Shown in pieces: positions 28,408-38,261 of a stretch of 64,000 nt of DNA (positions are counted from its first letter, which is position 1; every line of letters begins with the position of its first letter). The notes beneath the pieces are model-generated. The model saw nothing but the letters and a program-made list of their open reading frames with translations, ran no database searches and had not been told where the DNA came from. Source of the DNA: Vibrio sp. Isolate32 (lineage in GTDB: Bacteria; Pseudomonadota; Gammaproteobacteria; Enterobacterales; Vibrionaceae); the NCBI RefSeq assembly GCF_022397955.1, contig NZ_JAKEUQ010000014.1, positions 46,027 to 110,026 on the forward strand, read 5' to 3'. The translations under genes were made by a program, and so were the position numbers.

Positions 28408-29451
28408 GTGACCGATTTATTAAGCCAAGACGAAATTGATGCGCTGTTACACGGCGTTGATGATGTTGAAGAAGTTGAAGATGTCTTAGAGACCGACAAT
28501 GACAGTGCGGTCAATTTTGACTTCTCCTCTCAAGATCGAATCGTCCGTGGTCGAATGCCGACCCTTGAACTTATTAACGAGCGTTTCGCACGTCATATGC
28601 GAATTAGCTTGTTTAATATGTTGCGTAAAACGGCTGAAGTGTCGATCAACGGCGTACAGATGATGAAATTTGGTGAGTACCAAAACACATTGTATGTACC
28701 TACTAGTTTAAACATGGTTCGTTTTCGCCCGCTGAAAGGCACGGCGCTTATCACCATGGAAGCTCGTCTTGTTTTTATTCTCGTAGAGAACTTTTTTGGT
28801 GGTGATGGACGTTTCCACGCCAAGATTGAAGGCCGAGAATTCACGCCAACCGAAAGACGAATTATTCAGTTACTGCTGAAAATTGTTTTTGAAGATTACA
28901 AAGAAGCTTGGTCTCCAGTGATGGGGGTTGAGTTTGAATACTTGGATTCTGAAGTGAACCCAAGTATGGCGAACATTGTGAGCCCAACAGAAGTGATTGT
29001 TGTAAGCTCATTCCACATTGAAGTGGATGGCGGTGGTGGTGACTTCCACGTCGTGATGCCTTACTCCATGGTAGAGCCGATTCGTGAACTGCTGGATGCC
29101 GGTGTTCAATCAGATAAAATGGAAACCGATGTTCGCTGGAGTACCGCGCTGCGTGATGAAATTATGGATGTGCCGGTTAACTTCCGTGTGAACTTGCTAG
29201 AGCAAGATATCTCTCTGCGTGACTTGATGGAGCTGCGTCCCGGTGATGTCATCCCAATGAACATGCCTGAGCACGCGACCATGTTCGTTGAAGAGCTGCC
29301 AACGTATCGTGTGAAGATGGGGCGCTCTGGTGAGAAGCTCGCAGTACAGATTTCTGAAAAAATTCAACGACCACATCTGGTTAAAACTGATCTCGCTTTT
29401 CTAGGCAAGGACTTAATGTCTGAGCTGGAAAATAGCGACGATGACGAATAG
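28408..29451 (+). CDS. fliM: Flagellar motor switch protein FliM
   Basis: C-ring protein, 347 residues, target of phosphorylated CheY. The start codon is GTG. The N-terminal CheY-binding peptide LLSQDEIDALLHGVDD is intact, followed by the CheC-like middle domain with the conserved GGxG (FFGGDGRFHAKIEGREFT) and the C-terminal SpoA domain (LEQDISLRDLMELRPGDVIPM). It sits in the standard fliLMN order. Confidence 0.97.
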   Translation: MTDLLSQDEIDALLHGVDDVEEVEDVLETDNDSAVNFDFSSQDRIVRGRMPTLELINERFARHMRISLFNMLRKTAEVSINGVQMMKFGEYQNTLYVPTSLNMVRFRPLKGTALITMEARLVFILVENFFGGDGRFHAKIEGREFTPTERRIIQLLLKIVFEDYKEAWSPVMGVEFEYLDSEVNPSMANIVSPTEVIVVSSFHIEVDGGGGDFHVVMPYSMVEPIRELLDAGVQSDKMETDVRWSTALRDEIMDVPVNFRVNLLEQDISLRDLMELRPGDVIPMNMPEHATMFVEELPTYRVKMGRSGEKLAVQISEKIQRPHLVKTDLAFLGKDLMSELENSDDDE

Positions 29452-29480
29452 CAAAATAGATAAAAGTATAGGAATTGGTA

Positions 29481-29891
29481 ATGGAACCTAGTGAAGATCA
29501 AAAGCTAGCAGACGAATGGGCTGCGGCACTTGGTGAAGATCCTTCAGCACCATCAATTGATGTTGATGACGTGCTTGCGGCACCACTTGATGAGCTAACC
29601 GATTCATCGTCTCCGATTTCTGAAGATGAGCGTCGTAAACTGGATACCATCATGGATATCCCCGTGACTATCTCAATGGAAGTTGGCCGCTCTCAGATCA
29701 GTATCCGTAATTTACTTCAGTTGAACCAAGGTTCGGTTGTTGAGCTAGATAGAATTGCTGGTGAGTCACTGGATGTGATGGTTAATGGTACTCTGATTGC
29801 TCACGGCGAAGTGGTTGTGGTGAACGACAAATTTGGTATTCGTTTGACCGATGTAATTAGTCAAACAGAACGTATTAAGAAGCTACGTTAA
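29481..29891 (+). CDS. fliN: Flagellar motor switch protein FliN
   Basis: C-ring subunit, 136 residues. The SpoA domain spans about 55-133 (MDIPVTISMEVGRSQISIRNLLQLNQGSVVELDRIAGESLDVMVNG), and the family ending GEVVVVNDKFGIRLTDVIS is present. The acidic N-terminal extension is usual in Vibrio. ATG 29481 is chosen because AGGA lies 7 bp upstream; the frame extends two codons to a TTG. The stop overlaps fliO by 1 bp. Confidence 0.95.
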   Translation: MEPSEDQKLADEWAAALGEDPSAPSIDVDDVLAAPLDELTDSSSPISEDERRKLDTIMDIPVTISMEVGRSQISIRNLLQLNQGSVVELDRIAGESLDVMVNGTLIAHGEVVVVNDKFGIRLTDVISQTERIKKLR

Positions 29892-30331
29892 TGCGCTTAT
29901 CGTCTCTAAGGTTGACGCGTTTACCTCAAGGGTTGAAGAGCTTATCTAGAGCAATAGTAGGAGTAGGGCTGTTTGCTATTCCTTCTGTTGCCTTTGCAGC
30001 GACGCCTCCTTCTCTTGATTTAGCGACCACTTTTGGGTCGCTAATTTTCGTTATAGCCTTCATTTTATTCATTGCTTGGTTGCTTAAGCGCATGCAAGTG
30101 CCAGCGATGTCCAATCAACAAGGCTTGGCGATTGTTAGGCAAATCCCTGTGGGTACAAAAGAGCGTATAGCTATTGTGCAAGCGGGCGATGAACAGTTCT
30201 TGGTGGGCATTACCACACAATCGATTCAGCTGATCTCTAAGCTCGATAAACCTCTTACTCAGGAGATGCTGGAAAAAAGTACATTTTCAAGTCAGCTTTC
30301 CCAGCTAATAAAAAAAGATGCAAACAAGTAA
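29891..30331 (+). CDS. fliO: Flagellar export protein FliO
   Basis: Small membrane protein, 146 residues, that helps assemble the FliP ring of the export gate. The N-terminus has a signal-like hydrophobic segment ([15 protein letters not shown]), followed by a transmembrane helix (about 47-66, [21 protein letters not shown]) and a soluble part with [27 protein letters not shown]. It overlaps both fliN (1 bp) and fliP (14 bp), so the genes are translationally coupled. Confidence 0.93.
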   Translation: MRLSSLRLTRLPQGLKSLSRAIVGVGLFAIPSVAFAATPPSLDLATTFGSLIFVIAFILFIAWLLKRMQVPAMSNQQGLAIVRQIPVGTKERIAIVQAGDEQFLVGITTQSIQLISKLDKPLTQEMLEKSTFSSQLSQLIKKDANK

Positions 30332-31247
30332 CGGACTTTTGAACTCATCTTACTTTCACCAAACCGGAGCTTTCCGAGCGGTGAAAGTGCTGTTGGTTCA
30401 GCTTACTTTCCTATGCTCAATCGTATTCAGTGTGTCGGTATTTGCACAAGCTGAAGATGGCACCGTCATTCCTGCGAATACCGCTAGATCGGAATCGGTC
30501 ACCATAAGCACGATGGAACAAGACCAAGCCAAATCGACAACCATGACCACGGGCAGCTTGACTGGCAATGGTGGCGGCATACCTGCCTTTACCATGACAA
30601 CCAATGCCAATGGCGGTGAAGACTACTCGATAAATCTACAGATATTGGCTCTAATGACCATACTTGGCTTCTTGCCTGCGATGGTGATTTTGATGACGTC
30701 GTTCACTCGTATCGTGGTCGTGATGTCTATCTTGCGCCAGGCGATGGGTCTACAACAAACACCGTCTAACCAAGTTATTATTGGTATCGCGATATTCTTG
30801 ACCTTCTTCATCATGTCGCCAGTGATTAACCAAGTAAACGAACAAGCAGTTCAGCCGTATCTTAATGAACAAATATCGGCGCGACAGGCATTTGATGTTG
30901 CACAAGAACCGATTAAATCCTTCATGCTTAAACAGACTCGAATCAAAGATCTTGAAACCTTTGTTGAGATTTCTGGTGCGGAAGTGACTAACCCTGAAGA
31001 TGTTTCAATGGCAGTGCTGATTCCTGCGTTTATCACCTCTGAACTCAAAACTGCCTTCCAGATTGGCTTTATGCTGTTCTTGCCGTTTCTAATCATCGAC
31101 TTGGTGGTGGCATCGGTATTAATGGCTATGGGTATGATGATGTTGTCACCGATGATTGTATCGCTGCCGTTTAAGTTGATGCTGTTTGTTCTTGTTGATG
31201 GCTGGAACTTGATCCTCTCCACACTCGCCGGCAGTTTTGCCTTGTAG
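30318..31247 (+). CDS. fliP: Flagellar export gate protein FliP
   Basis: Core pore-forming export protein, up to 309 residues. Family motifs are [47 protein letters not shown] and the final [17 protein letters not shown]. The N-terminus carries a cleavable signal ([24 protein letters not shown]) and a Thr-rich spacer. The frame begins at ATG 30318 inside fliO. A GTG at 30381, just before the signal peptide, is an alternative start giving about 288 residues. I cannot decide between the two. Confidence 0.94.
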   Translation: MQTSNGLLNSSYFHQTGAFRAVKVLLVQLTFLCSIVFSVSVFAQAEDGTVIPANTARSESVTISTMEQDQAKSTTMTTGSLTGNGGGIPAFTMTTNANGGEDYSINLQILALMTILGFLPAMVILMTSFTRIVVVMSILRQAMGLQQTPSNQVIIGIAIFLTFFIMSPVINQVNEQAVQPYLNEQISARQAFDVAQEPIKSFMLKQTRIKDLETFVEISGAEVTNPEDVSMAVLIPAFITSELKTAFQIGFMLFLPFLIIDLVVASVLMAMGMMMLSPMIVSLPFKLMLFVLVDGWNLILSTLAGSFAL

Positions 31248-31258
31248 CTGGGGGAATA

Positions 31259-31528
31259 ATGAATCCTGAAATATTCGTAGAGTTGTTCCGAGATGCCCTT
31301 TGGATGGTACTCATCATGGTTTGCGCCATTATCATCCCGAGCCTGCTGATCGGTTTAGTCGTCGCTGTATTCCAAGCCGCGACCTCTATCAATGAACAAA
31401 CACTGAGTTTCTTGCCGCGTTTGATCGTAACTTTGTTGGCGTTGATGCTATTTGCACATTGGATGACTCAGATGATGATGGAGTTCTTTTTCGAACTCAT
31501 CGAACGCTTGCCGCAAGTTCTGTATTAA
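31259..31528 (+). CDS. fliQ: Flagellar export gate protein FliQ
   Basis: 89-residue two-helix membrane protein of the export gate (MNPEIFVELFRDALWMVLIMVCAIIIPSLLIGLVVAVFQAATSINEQTLSFLPR region). Size and the conserved ATSINEQTLSFLPR segment are diagnostic. A GGGGG site precedes the ATG. fliR follows 6 bp after the stop. Confidence 0.96.
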   Translation: MNPEIFVELFRDALWMVLIMVCAIIIPSLLIGLVVAVFQAATSINEQTLSFLPRLIVTLLALMLFAHWMTQMMMEFFFELIERLPQVLY

Positions 31529-31534
31529 TTCGAT

Positions 31535-32317
31535 ATGGAATACCCAACGAGCCTTGTACTAGAGTGGTTAGCCAATTATTTTTGGCCATACACTCGCATC
31601 TCAGCGATGCTGATGGTGATGACGGTAACAGGGGCACGTTTTGTGTCTCCGCGTATTCGTCTGTATCTAGGTTTGGCGATCACTTTTGCAGTAATGCCAG
31701 CGATTCCTGCTGTTCCCAAAGAAATTGAACTTCTGTCCTTCCAAGGCTTCCTAACCGTCTTCGAACAAATCGTGATTGGTGTGGCGATGGGTTTTGTCAC
31801 TCAGTTTATGATTCAAACCTTTGTTATGCTCGGTCAAATCCTTGGTATGCAATCGAGCTTGGGCTTCGCCTCAATGGTTGACCCGGCTAACGGGCAAAAC
31901 ACGCCTGTACTTGGTCAACTGTTCATGTTGCTTGCGACCATGTTCTTTTTGGCGACCGATGGTCACTTGAAAATGTTGCAGCTGGTGGTGTTTAGCTTTA
32001 AGACATTGCCGATTGGTAGTGGAGCGTTGACCTCTGTGGATTTTCGAGAGCTCGCATTGTGGCTCGGCATCATGTTCAAAACGGCACTGGCGATGTCCTT
32101 GTCGGGGATTATCGCGCTACTAACGATTAACCTTTCTTTTGGTGTAATGACGCGTGCTGCACCTCAGTTAAATATCTTTTCTTTGGGTTTTGCATTTGCG
32201 CTACTCGTGGGTCTGTTACTTTGTTGGTACATCCTTGGCGGCTTGTATAGTCACTATGAGCTATTCTGGATGCAAGGCGAACAACAGATATGTCGTCTAA
32301 TCCGGTTAGATTGCTAG
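31535..32317 (+). CDS. fliR: Flagellar export gate protein FliR
   Basis: 260-residue polytopic export-gate protein. Features include the segment TRISAMLMVMTVTGARFVSPRIRLYLGLAI, VTQFMIQTFVMLGQILGMQSSLGFASMVDPANGQNTPVLGQ and VMTRAAPQLNIFSLGF, all typical of FliR/SctT. It lies between fliQ and flhB in the usual order. Confidence 0.96.
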   Translation: MEYPTSLVLEWLANYFWPYTRISAMLMVMTVTGARFVSPRIRLYLGLAITFAVMPAIPAVPKEIELLSFQGFLTVFEQIVIGVAMGFVTQFMIQTFVMLGQILGMQSSLGFASMVDPANGQNTPVLGQLFMLLATMFFLATDGHLKMLQLVVFSFKTLPIGSGALTSVDFRELALWLGIMFKTALAMSLSGIIALLTINLSFGVMTRAAPQLNIFSLGFAFALLVGLLLCWYILGGLYSHYELFWMQGEQQICRLIRLDC

Positions 32318-32326
32318 GAGACTGAA

Positions 32327-33457
32327 ATGGCAGAGTCAGACGGTCAAGAACGCACAGAAGACGCCACGCCCAAACGCTTGCAACAGGCCAAAGAAAAAGG
32401 GCAGGTTGCAAGGTCAAAAGAGCTAGCGTCAGCGTCGGTACTGATAGTAGGTGCGATTTCATTAATGTGGTTTGGCGAATCGATGGCGAAGGCTTTGTTC
32501 GAGGCTATGCAACGCCTGTTTTCTCTAAGTCGCGACGAGATCTTTGATACCAATAAACTCTTCGAAATTGCCGGTGGTGCACTGGTGAATTTGTTGTTTC
32601 CGCTGTTTTTGATTCTAATAACCCTGTTTGTTGCAGCCGTGATTGGTGCGGCGGGGGTCGGTGGGATTAACTTTTCAATGCAAGCCGCGATGCCAAAGGC
32701 GTCTAAGCTCAACCCACTCAGTGGTATCAAGCGTATGTTTGGCCTGCAAAGCTGGGTTGAATTGCTCAAGTCTATTTTGAAAGTAGCGCTCGTGTCGGGT
32801 ATGGCGATTTATCTGATTCAAGCCTCTCAGCATGATTTAATGCAGCTGAGTATGGATGTGTACCCGCAGAACATCTTTCATGCTTTGGATATCTTGCTTA
32901 ACTTTATTCTGTTGATCAGCTGTTCTTTGCTGATCGTGGTTGCGATTGATATCCCGTTCCAGATCTGGCAACACGCCGATCAATTGAAGATGACCAAACA
33001 AGAAGTCAAAGACGAATTCAAAGATACTGAAGGTAAGCCTGAAGTGAAAGGGCGAATTCGTATGCTTCAAAGGGAAGCGGCTCAGCGTCGAATGATGGCT
33101 GACGTTCCTCAAGCGGATGTGATTGTGACCAACCCAGAGCATTTTTCCGTGGCACTGCGCTATAAGCAGAATCAAGATAAAGCGCCGATTGTAGTTGCTA
33201 AAGGTGTCGACCACATGGCGATGAAGATCCGAGAAATTGCGCGCGAAAACGACATCTATATTGTTCCAGCACCGCCATTGGCGAGGGCGCTTTATCACAC
33301 CACTGAGCTAGAACAACAAATTCCTGACGGTTTGTTTACGGCAGTTGCGCAGGTGCTTGCATATGTTTTCCAGCTTAAGCAGTATCGAAAACGAGGAGGA
33401 GAGAGGCCAAAACTGCAAGATTCTAATATGCCGATCCCACCTGATTTACGTCATTAG
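32327..33457 (+). CDS. flhB: Flagellar export substrate-specificity protein FlhB
   Basis: 376 residues: N-terminus SDGQERTEDATPKRLQQAKEKGQVARSKELASA, four transmembrane helices, and a cytoplasmic autocleaving domain. The cleavage motif reads N269-P270-E271-H272 (NPEHFSVALRY) rather than the common NPTH. The scissile N-P bond and the His are retained, so cleavage is still expected. FliK acts on this domain to switch export from hook to filament proteins. The downstream 210-bp gap carries the flhA promoter. Confidence 0.96.
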   Translation: MAESDGQERTEDATPKRLQQAKEKGQVARSKELASASVLIVGAISLMWFGESMAKALFEAMQRLFSLSRDEIFDTNKLFEIAGGALVNLLFPLFLILITLFVAAVIGAAGVGGINFSMQAAMPKASKLNPLSGIKRMFGLQSWVELLKSILKVALVSGMAIYLIQASQHDLMQLSMDVYPQNIFHALDILLNFILLISCSLLIVVAIDIPFQIWQHADQLKMTKQEVKDEFKDTEGKPEVKGRIRMLQREAAQRRMMADVPQADVIVTNPEHFSVALRYKQNQDKAPIVVAKGVDHMAMKIREIARENDIYIVPAPPLARALYHTTELEQQIPDGLFTAVAQVLAYVFQLKQYRKRGGERPKLQDSNMPIPPDLRH

Positions 33458-33551
33458 ATCAATTGCTTGAGCTCAGCTTGATGAACCCTGATAATAGTGG
33501 CTTAGCTACGCCTCGCTTTTCGAGGTGATGGCGGTAATTTGACGTAAGATG

Positions 33552-33568
33552 TTGGTACAGTGTTTGCT
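33552..33568 (+). promoter_or_regulatory. Sigma-54 promoter of flhA-flhF-flhG-fliA
   Basis: TTGGTACAGTGTTTGCT: one deviation in the -24 element (TGGTAC for TGGCAC), perfect -12 TTGCT, and correct GG-N10-GC spacing. It lies 100 bp before flhA. The V. cholerae flhA operon is FlrA/sigma-54 dependent, which fits. Confidence 0.8.
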
Positions 33569-33667
33569 ATATCAACCCGAACATATTAGCCCATAGCAAC
33601 ATAGCTTAGATCTAGGCCTCAATCTGCTTAGTGAGATAGCTACAACATAGCGAAACTGTCTAGATTT

Positions 33668-35767
33668 ATGAAATTCACCCTGCCTTTTACGGACAAGCTA
33701 CCTAAAATTCCTAACCGTGCAATGCCTGCGATTGGTGCGCCTGTTATGGTACTTGCAACGCTTGCTATGGTGGTGCTGCCAATTCCAGCTTTCTTGTTGG
33801 ATATGTTCTTCACCTTCAACATCGCACTGTCTATGGTTGTGCTATTGGTTTCGGTTTATACCCGAAGGCCTTTAGACTTCGCTGCATTCCCGACTGTCTT
33901 GCTGATTGCGACTCTGCTTCGCTTGGCCTTGAACGTTGCATCTACTCGTGTGGTTCTACTGCACGGTCACGAAGGTGGCGATGCTGCGGGTAACGTGATT
34001 GAAGCCTTCGGTAACGTGGTTATCGGTGGTAACTACGCCGTAGGTTTAGTGGTGTTCTTGATTCTGATGATCATCAACTTCATGGTTGTAACCAAAGGTG
34101 CGGGCCGCATCTCGGAGGTAAGCGCGCGTTTCACCTTGGATGCGTTACCGGGTAAACAGATGGCAATCGATGCCGACTTGAACGCAGGTTTGATCGACCA
34201 AGATCAGGCGCGTCTGCGACGTTTTGAAGTGACCAAAGAAGCTGATTTTTACGGTTCGATGGATGGTGCTTCTAAGTTTGTTAAAGGCGATGCGATCGCT
34301 GGTATCTTAATCTTATTCATCAACATCATTGGTGGTTTGAGCATTGGTATGGCTCAGTTTGACCTTGGTTTTGGTGAAGCAATCGAAATCTACACGCTAC
34401 TGACTATCGGTGATGGTCTGGTTGCACAAATCCCGTCACTGCTCCTTTCTATAGCTGCTGCAATGATGGTAACGCGTCAAAATACTGATGAAGATATGGG
34501 GCAACAGCTCGTCTTCCAGATGTTCGATAATCCAAAAGCCTTGATGATCACCGCCGCTATCCTTGGCATTATGGGTATTGTTCCGGGTATGCCACATTTT
34601 TCGTTCTTGAGCCTTGCTGTTATTGCGGGTGCGGGTGCGTATTACATCGATAAGAAGAACAAAAAGAAGGCGGAAGAACCTAATCTTCCGGCGACCGTTG
34701 AAGCGAATGGAGAAGTAGGCTCTCAGAAGGAGCTTTCTTGGGATGATGTTCAGCCCGTTGATATTATTGGTTTAGAGGTAGGTTATCGTTTGATCCCTTT
34801 GGTGGATAGAGACCAAGGGGGCGAACTGCTTGAGCGTGTTAAAGGTGTGCGTAAGAAGCTGTCTCAAGACTTTGGTTTCTTGATCCCAGCGGTACACATT
34901 CGCGATAACCTAGAGCTGACACCAAACAGCTACCGAATTACTCTGATGGGCGTAGCGGTGGGTGAAGCTGAGATTAAGCCGGACATGGAACTCGCTATTA
35001 ACCCGGGTCAAGTCTACGGCATGATCGATGGTGAGCCTACCATTGACCCCGCTTTTGGCCTTGAAGCGGTATGGATTCGAGAAGAGCAGCGAGAACACGC
35101 ACAAGCTCTAGGTTATACCGTTGTAGATTCTTCTACAGTACTGGCGACACATCTCAGTCAATTACTAACCAACAACGCATCACAGCTCATTGGCCATGAA
35201 GAAGTTCAAAACTTGCTGGAGATGCTCAGCCGCTCAACACCTAAGCTAGTGGAAGGTTTTGTACCGGAGCAATTACAGCTTGGTGTAGTCGTGAAAGTGC
35301 TACAAAACCTGCTTAATGAAGCCATCCCAATCCGTGATATTCGAACCATAGTCCAAACTTTGTCGGAGTATTCAGGTAAGAGTCAAGAACCTGACATACT
35401 TACTGCGGCAGTTCGCATCTCGTTGAAACGCTTAATTGTTCAAGAAATCAATGGTATAGAGCCAGAGTTGCCAGTGATAACCTTAATTCCTGAGCTGGAA
35501 CAAATCTTGCATCAAACCATGCAGGCATCCGGCGGAGAATCTGCTGGTATTGAACCTGGTTTAGCCGAACGTTTACAGACCTCCCTCAGCCACGCTACAC
35601 AAGAGCAAGAGCTGAAAGGTGAACCAGCGGTGCTACTGACCTCTGGTGTGTTACGCTCGACTCTGGCTAAGTTCGTGAAAAACACGATCCCAAGCTTGAG
35701 AGTCTTGTCTTACCAAGAGATACCGGACGAAAAGCAGATACGTATAGTACAAGCTGTTGGTAATTAA
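33668..35767 (+). CDS. flhA: Flagellar export gate protein FlhA
   Basis: 699 residues: about eight transmembrane helices in the first half (PVMVLATLAMVVLPIPAFLLDMFFTFNIALSMVVLL) with the family segment GNVVIGGNYAVGLVVFLILMIINFMVVTKGAGRISEVSARFTLDALPGKQMAIDADL, followed by the large cytoplasmic domain (about 350-699) that forms the nonameric ring. It docks chaperone-substrate complexes and couples export to the proton gradient. It is first in the flhA-flhF-flhG-fliA-che unit. Confidence 0.97.
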   Translation: MKFTLPFTDKLPKIPNRAMPAIGAPVMVLATLAMVVLPIPAFLLDMFFTFNIALSMVVLLVSVYTRRPLDFAAFPTVLLIATLLRLALNVASTRVVLLHGHEGGDAAGNVIEAFGNVVIGGNYAVGLVVFLILMIINFMVVTKGAGRISEVSARFTLDALPGKQMAIDADLNAGLIDQDQARLRRFEVTKEADFYGSMDGASKFVKGDAIAGILILFINIIGGLSIGMAQFDLGFGEAIEIYTLLTIGDGLVAQIPSLLLSIAAAMMVTRQNTDEDMGQQLVFQMFDNPKALMITAAILGIMGIVPGMPHFSFLSLAVIAGAGAYYIDKKNKKKAEEPNLPATVEANGEVGSQKELSWDDVQPVDIIGLEVGYRLIPLVDRDQGGELLERVKGVRKKLSQDFGFLIPAVHIRDNLELTPNSYRITLMGVAVGEAEIKPDMELAINPGQVYGMIDGEPTIDPAFGLEAVWIREEQREHAQALGYTVVDSSTVLATHLSQLLTNNASQLIGHEEVQNLLEMLSRSTPKLVEGFVPEQLQLGVVVKVLQNLLNEAIPIRDIRTIVQTLSEYSGKSQEPDILTAAVRISLKRLIVQEINGIEPELPVITLIPELEQILHQTMQASGGESAGIEPGLAERLQTSLSHATQEQELKGEPAVLLTSGVLRSTLAKFVKNTIPSLRVLSYQEIPDEKQIRIVQAVGN

Positions 35768-35794
35768 GCCGCCTAATTAGAACGGACGATCGAA

Positions 35795-37360
35795 TTGAAA
35801 ATTAAACGATTTTTTGCAAAAGATATGCGAACTGCACTGCTCCAAGTTAAAGAAGAACTTGGTTCAGAAGCGGTAATCATGTCTAACAAAAAGGTCGCAG
35901 GTGGCGTGGAAATTGTTGCCGCTATTGATGGCGAATCCAGCCAGTCGACAGTGAGCCAGAGACTAAATAAACCTCAGCAGCCTGCACTAAGCCAATATAC
36001 GCAGATGGCCGCGCCTCCCGCTCCCGCTGGGCGACGCCAACTCGACGATGATAAGGTTAGTCTTCAGGCAAGTGCTGAAGGTGGACGCTCGATGACCAAG
36101 CGCTTTGCAAATATGCTAAAGCAATACAGTCATGGGGCTGATGATGAACCACAACATCGTGCTGAAAATGAAGATTCATTGTCAGCATTGCTCAATCGCC
36201 AATCAAACACAGGTCATAACCCGCACAGTAATCATCAGGCTCAAAGTAGTCATCAGTCTTATGGCCATCAGCAATCTCACAGTAACCAACAGTCTCACGG
36301 CAACCTTGATTCAGCGTTTGCTCGTGAAACGGGTTTATCAAAGTTGATTGCTGAAGACCGCAGAGTAGAACGTCCAGCACCTCGTTTGGATCCTACTCGT
36401 TATGATCGTGGTCGTGAGAATACTCATTCCAAAGGTTCTGATTCTGAAATGGAAACGATGCGCGAAGAGATGACCTCAATTCGTCGTTTGTTAGAACATC
36501 AAGTATCAGGGCTAATGTGGCAAGAAGTCGAGCGTCGTGAACCGCTCAGAGCCATGCTTATTAAGCGCCTTGAACGTATGGGTGTATCTGCAGAGCTTGC
36601 TGATCAGATGGCTTGCTACATTCCTGAAGATACCAAACCAGCACGAGCATGGAAGGCTTTGTTAGCTCTGGTGGCAGACCAAATTTCTGTTACTCAAAAA
36701 GATATTTTAAAACGCGGCGGTATTGTGGCGCTACTTGGCCCAACCGGCGTGGGTAAAACAACGACTGTTGCAAAACTAGCTGCACGTGCTGCGATGGAAT
36801 ATGGCGCAGATAACGTCGCACTAGTGACAACTGACACATATCGTATAGGTGCACATGAGCAGTTATCGATCTATGGTCGAATTATGGGTTGTCCTGTAAG
36901 AGTTGCTAAAGATTCTAGCGAACTGGCCGATGTATTATATCAGTTACGTAATCGTCGCCTGATTCTGGTCGATACTGCAGGTATGGGACAACGAGATGTT
37001 CGCCTATCTGAGCAGTTAGACACATTGATGCAAGAGAGTGGTTCCGTTATCAATAGCTACCTTGTGTTGCCTGCAACCGCACAACGCAAAGTGCTGCAAG
37101 AAACAATTGAACACTTTAGAAGAATCCCATTGTCGGGATGCATCATGACTAAGCTGGATGAATCCCTAAGTCTAGGTGAATTCATCAGTGTCGTAATACA
37201 AAATGCATTACCGGTTGCTTACATAGCAAATGGTCAACGAGTTCCTGAAGATATCGTTATAGCTCAGCCAAAGTACATGATTGCTAAGGCCAATGAGTTA
37301 TTAGAAAAATCTACAGAGAATGAACCTCATTACTGGAATAGCGATTCTGAAGGGCTCTAG
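35795..37360 (+). CDS. flhF: Polar flagellar placement GTPase FlhF
   Basis: SRP-type GTPase, 521 residues, that places the flagellum at the cell pole. It starts with TTG: the conserved Vibrio N-terminus MKIKRFFAKDMRTALLQVKEELG begins exactly there and the Shine-Dalgarno sequence is weak. It has a basic N-terminal B domain (about 1-50), a variable linker, and NG domains from about 230 with G1 GPTGVGKTTT, TTDTYRIGAHEQL, DTAGMGQRD and TKLDESLSLGE. The linker contains a His/Ser/Gln-rich stretch (about 140-169). It acts with FlhG, encoded 13 bp downstream. Confidence 0.96.
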   Translation: MKIKRFFAKDMRTALLQVKEELGSEAVIMSNKKVAGGVEIVAAIDGESSQSTVSQRLNKPQQPALSQYTQMAAPPAPAGRRQLDDDKVSLQASAEGGRSMTKRFANMLKQYSHGADDEPQHRAENEDSLSALLNRQSNTGHNPHSNHQAQSSHQSYGHQQSHSNQQSHGNLDSAFARETGLSKLIAEDRRVERPAPRLDPTRYDRGRENTHSKGSDSEMETMREEMTSIRRLLEHQVSGLMWQEVERREPLRAMLIKRLERMGVSAELADQMACYIPEDTKPARAWKALLALVADQISVTQKDILKRGGIVALLGPTGVGKTTTVAKLAARAAMEYGADNVALVTTDTYRIGAHEQLSIYGRIMGCPVRVAKDSSELADVLYQLRNRRLILVDTAGMGQRDVRLSEQLDTLMQESGSVINSYLVLPATAQRKVLQETIEHFRRIPLSGCIMTKLDESLSLGEFISVVIQNALPVAYIANGQRVPEDIVIAQPKYMIAKANELLEKSTENEPHYWNSDSEGL

Positions 37361-37373
37361 GCTGCGGATAAAT

Positions 37374-38261
37374 ATGAATGAAAATATGATACATGATCAA
37401 GCTAGCGGCCTCCGTCGCTTAACCAAGCCTTCACTCACAAAAGTTATCGCTGTAACCGGTGGTAAGGGAGGCGTTGGTAAATCTAATGTGACGTTAGGTA
37501 TGGCTATTTGCATGGCGCGCCAAGGCAAAAAAGTCATGGTGCTAGATGCCGATTTAGGGCTAGCGAACGTCGATATCATGCTGGGTATTCGTTCTAAACG
37601 AAACCTTGGGCATGTGTTGGCAGGCGAATGTGAACTAAAGGATGCGATTGTCGAAGGACCGCACGGAATTAAAATTATTCCTGCGACATCGGGCACACAA
37701 AGCATGACTGAACTTTCACACGCACAGCATGCTGGTTTGATTCGCGCATTCGGTTCGCTTGAAGACGAGATGGACATCTTGTTGGTTGATACCGCAGCCG
37801 GTATTTCGGACATGGTGATCAGCTTCTCAAGAGCGGCGCAAGACGTGGTTGTCGTGGTATGTGATGAACCTACCTCTATCACTGATGCATATGCTTTGAT
37901 TAAGCTTTTGAGCAGAGAACACCAAGTTCAGCGATTCAAAGTTGTTGCAAATATGGTCAGAAGCTACCGCGAAGGCCGAGAATTATTTGCAAAGTTGACT
38001 TTGGTCACAGAGCGCTTCTTGAATGTGAGCCTCGAACTCGTAGCATGTATTCCTTTAGATGATAAAGTACGTCAATCAGTCAAGAGACAGAAAATCGTAG
38101 TCGATGCGTTTCCTCGCTCTCCAGCTGCATTGGCAATCAGCTCTTTGGCTAACAAAGCATTGACCTGGCCAATACCAAAAATACCGAGCGGACACTTGGA
38201 GTTCTTTGTTGAAAGGCTGCTGAATCGTACTGAATTTATAGAGGAACCATTTGGTGAATAA
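37374..38261 (+). CDS. flhG: Flagellar number regulator FlhG (MinD-like ATPase)
   Basis: MinD/ParA-type ATPase, 295 residues, that limits flagellar number by antagonising FlhF and FlrA. It has deviant Walker A GGKGGVGKSN, DADLGLANVDIMLG (switch region) and VDTAAGISDMV. The C-terminus is likely an amphipathic membrane-targeting helix. ATG 37374 is chosen; the open frame extends 18 codons into flhF, but the encoded N-terminus there is unlike the family. Its last 8 bp overlap fliA. Confidence 0.95.
   Translation: MNENMIHDQASGLRRLTKPSLTKVIAVTGGKGGVGKSNVTLGMAICMARQGKKVMVLDADLGLANVDIMLGIRSKRNLGHVLAGECELKDAIVEGPHGIKIIPATSGTQSMTELSHAQHAGLIRAFGSLEDEMDILLVDTAAGISDMVISFSRAAQDVVVVVCDEPTSITDAYALIKLLSREHQVQRFKVVANMVRSYREGRELFAKLTLVTERFLNVSLELVACIPLDDKVRQSVKRQKIVVDAFPRSPAALAISSLANKALTWPIPKIPSGHLEFFVERLLNRTEFIEEPFGE

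Noticed and set aside
31459..31728. 89-codon + strand frame overlapping fliQ and fliR
   Set aside because: Out-of-frame shadow of two well-supported membrane protein genes.
33511..33525. Hairpin CCTCG/CGAGG between flhB and flhA as terminator
   Set aside because: Short stem with no T tail after it.
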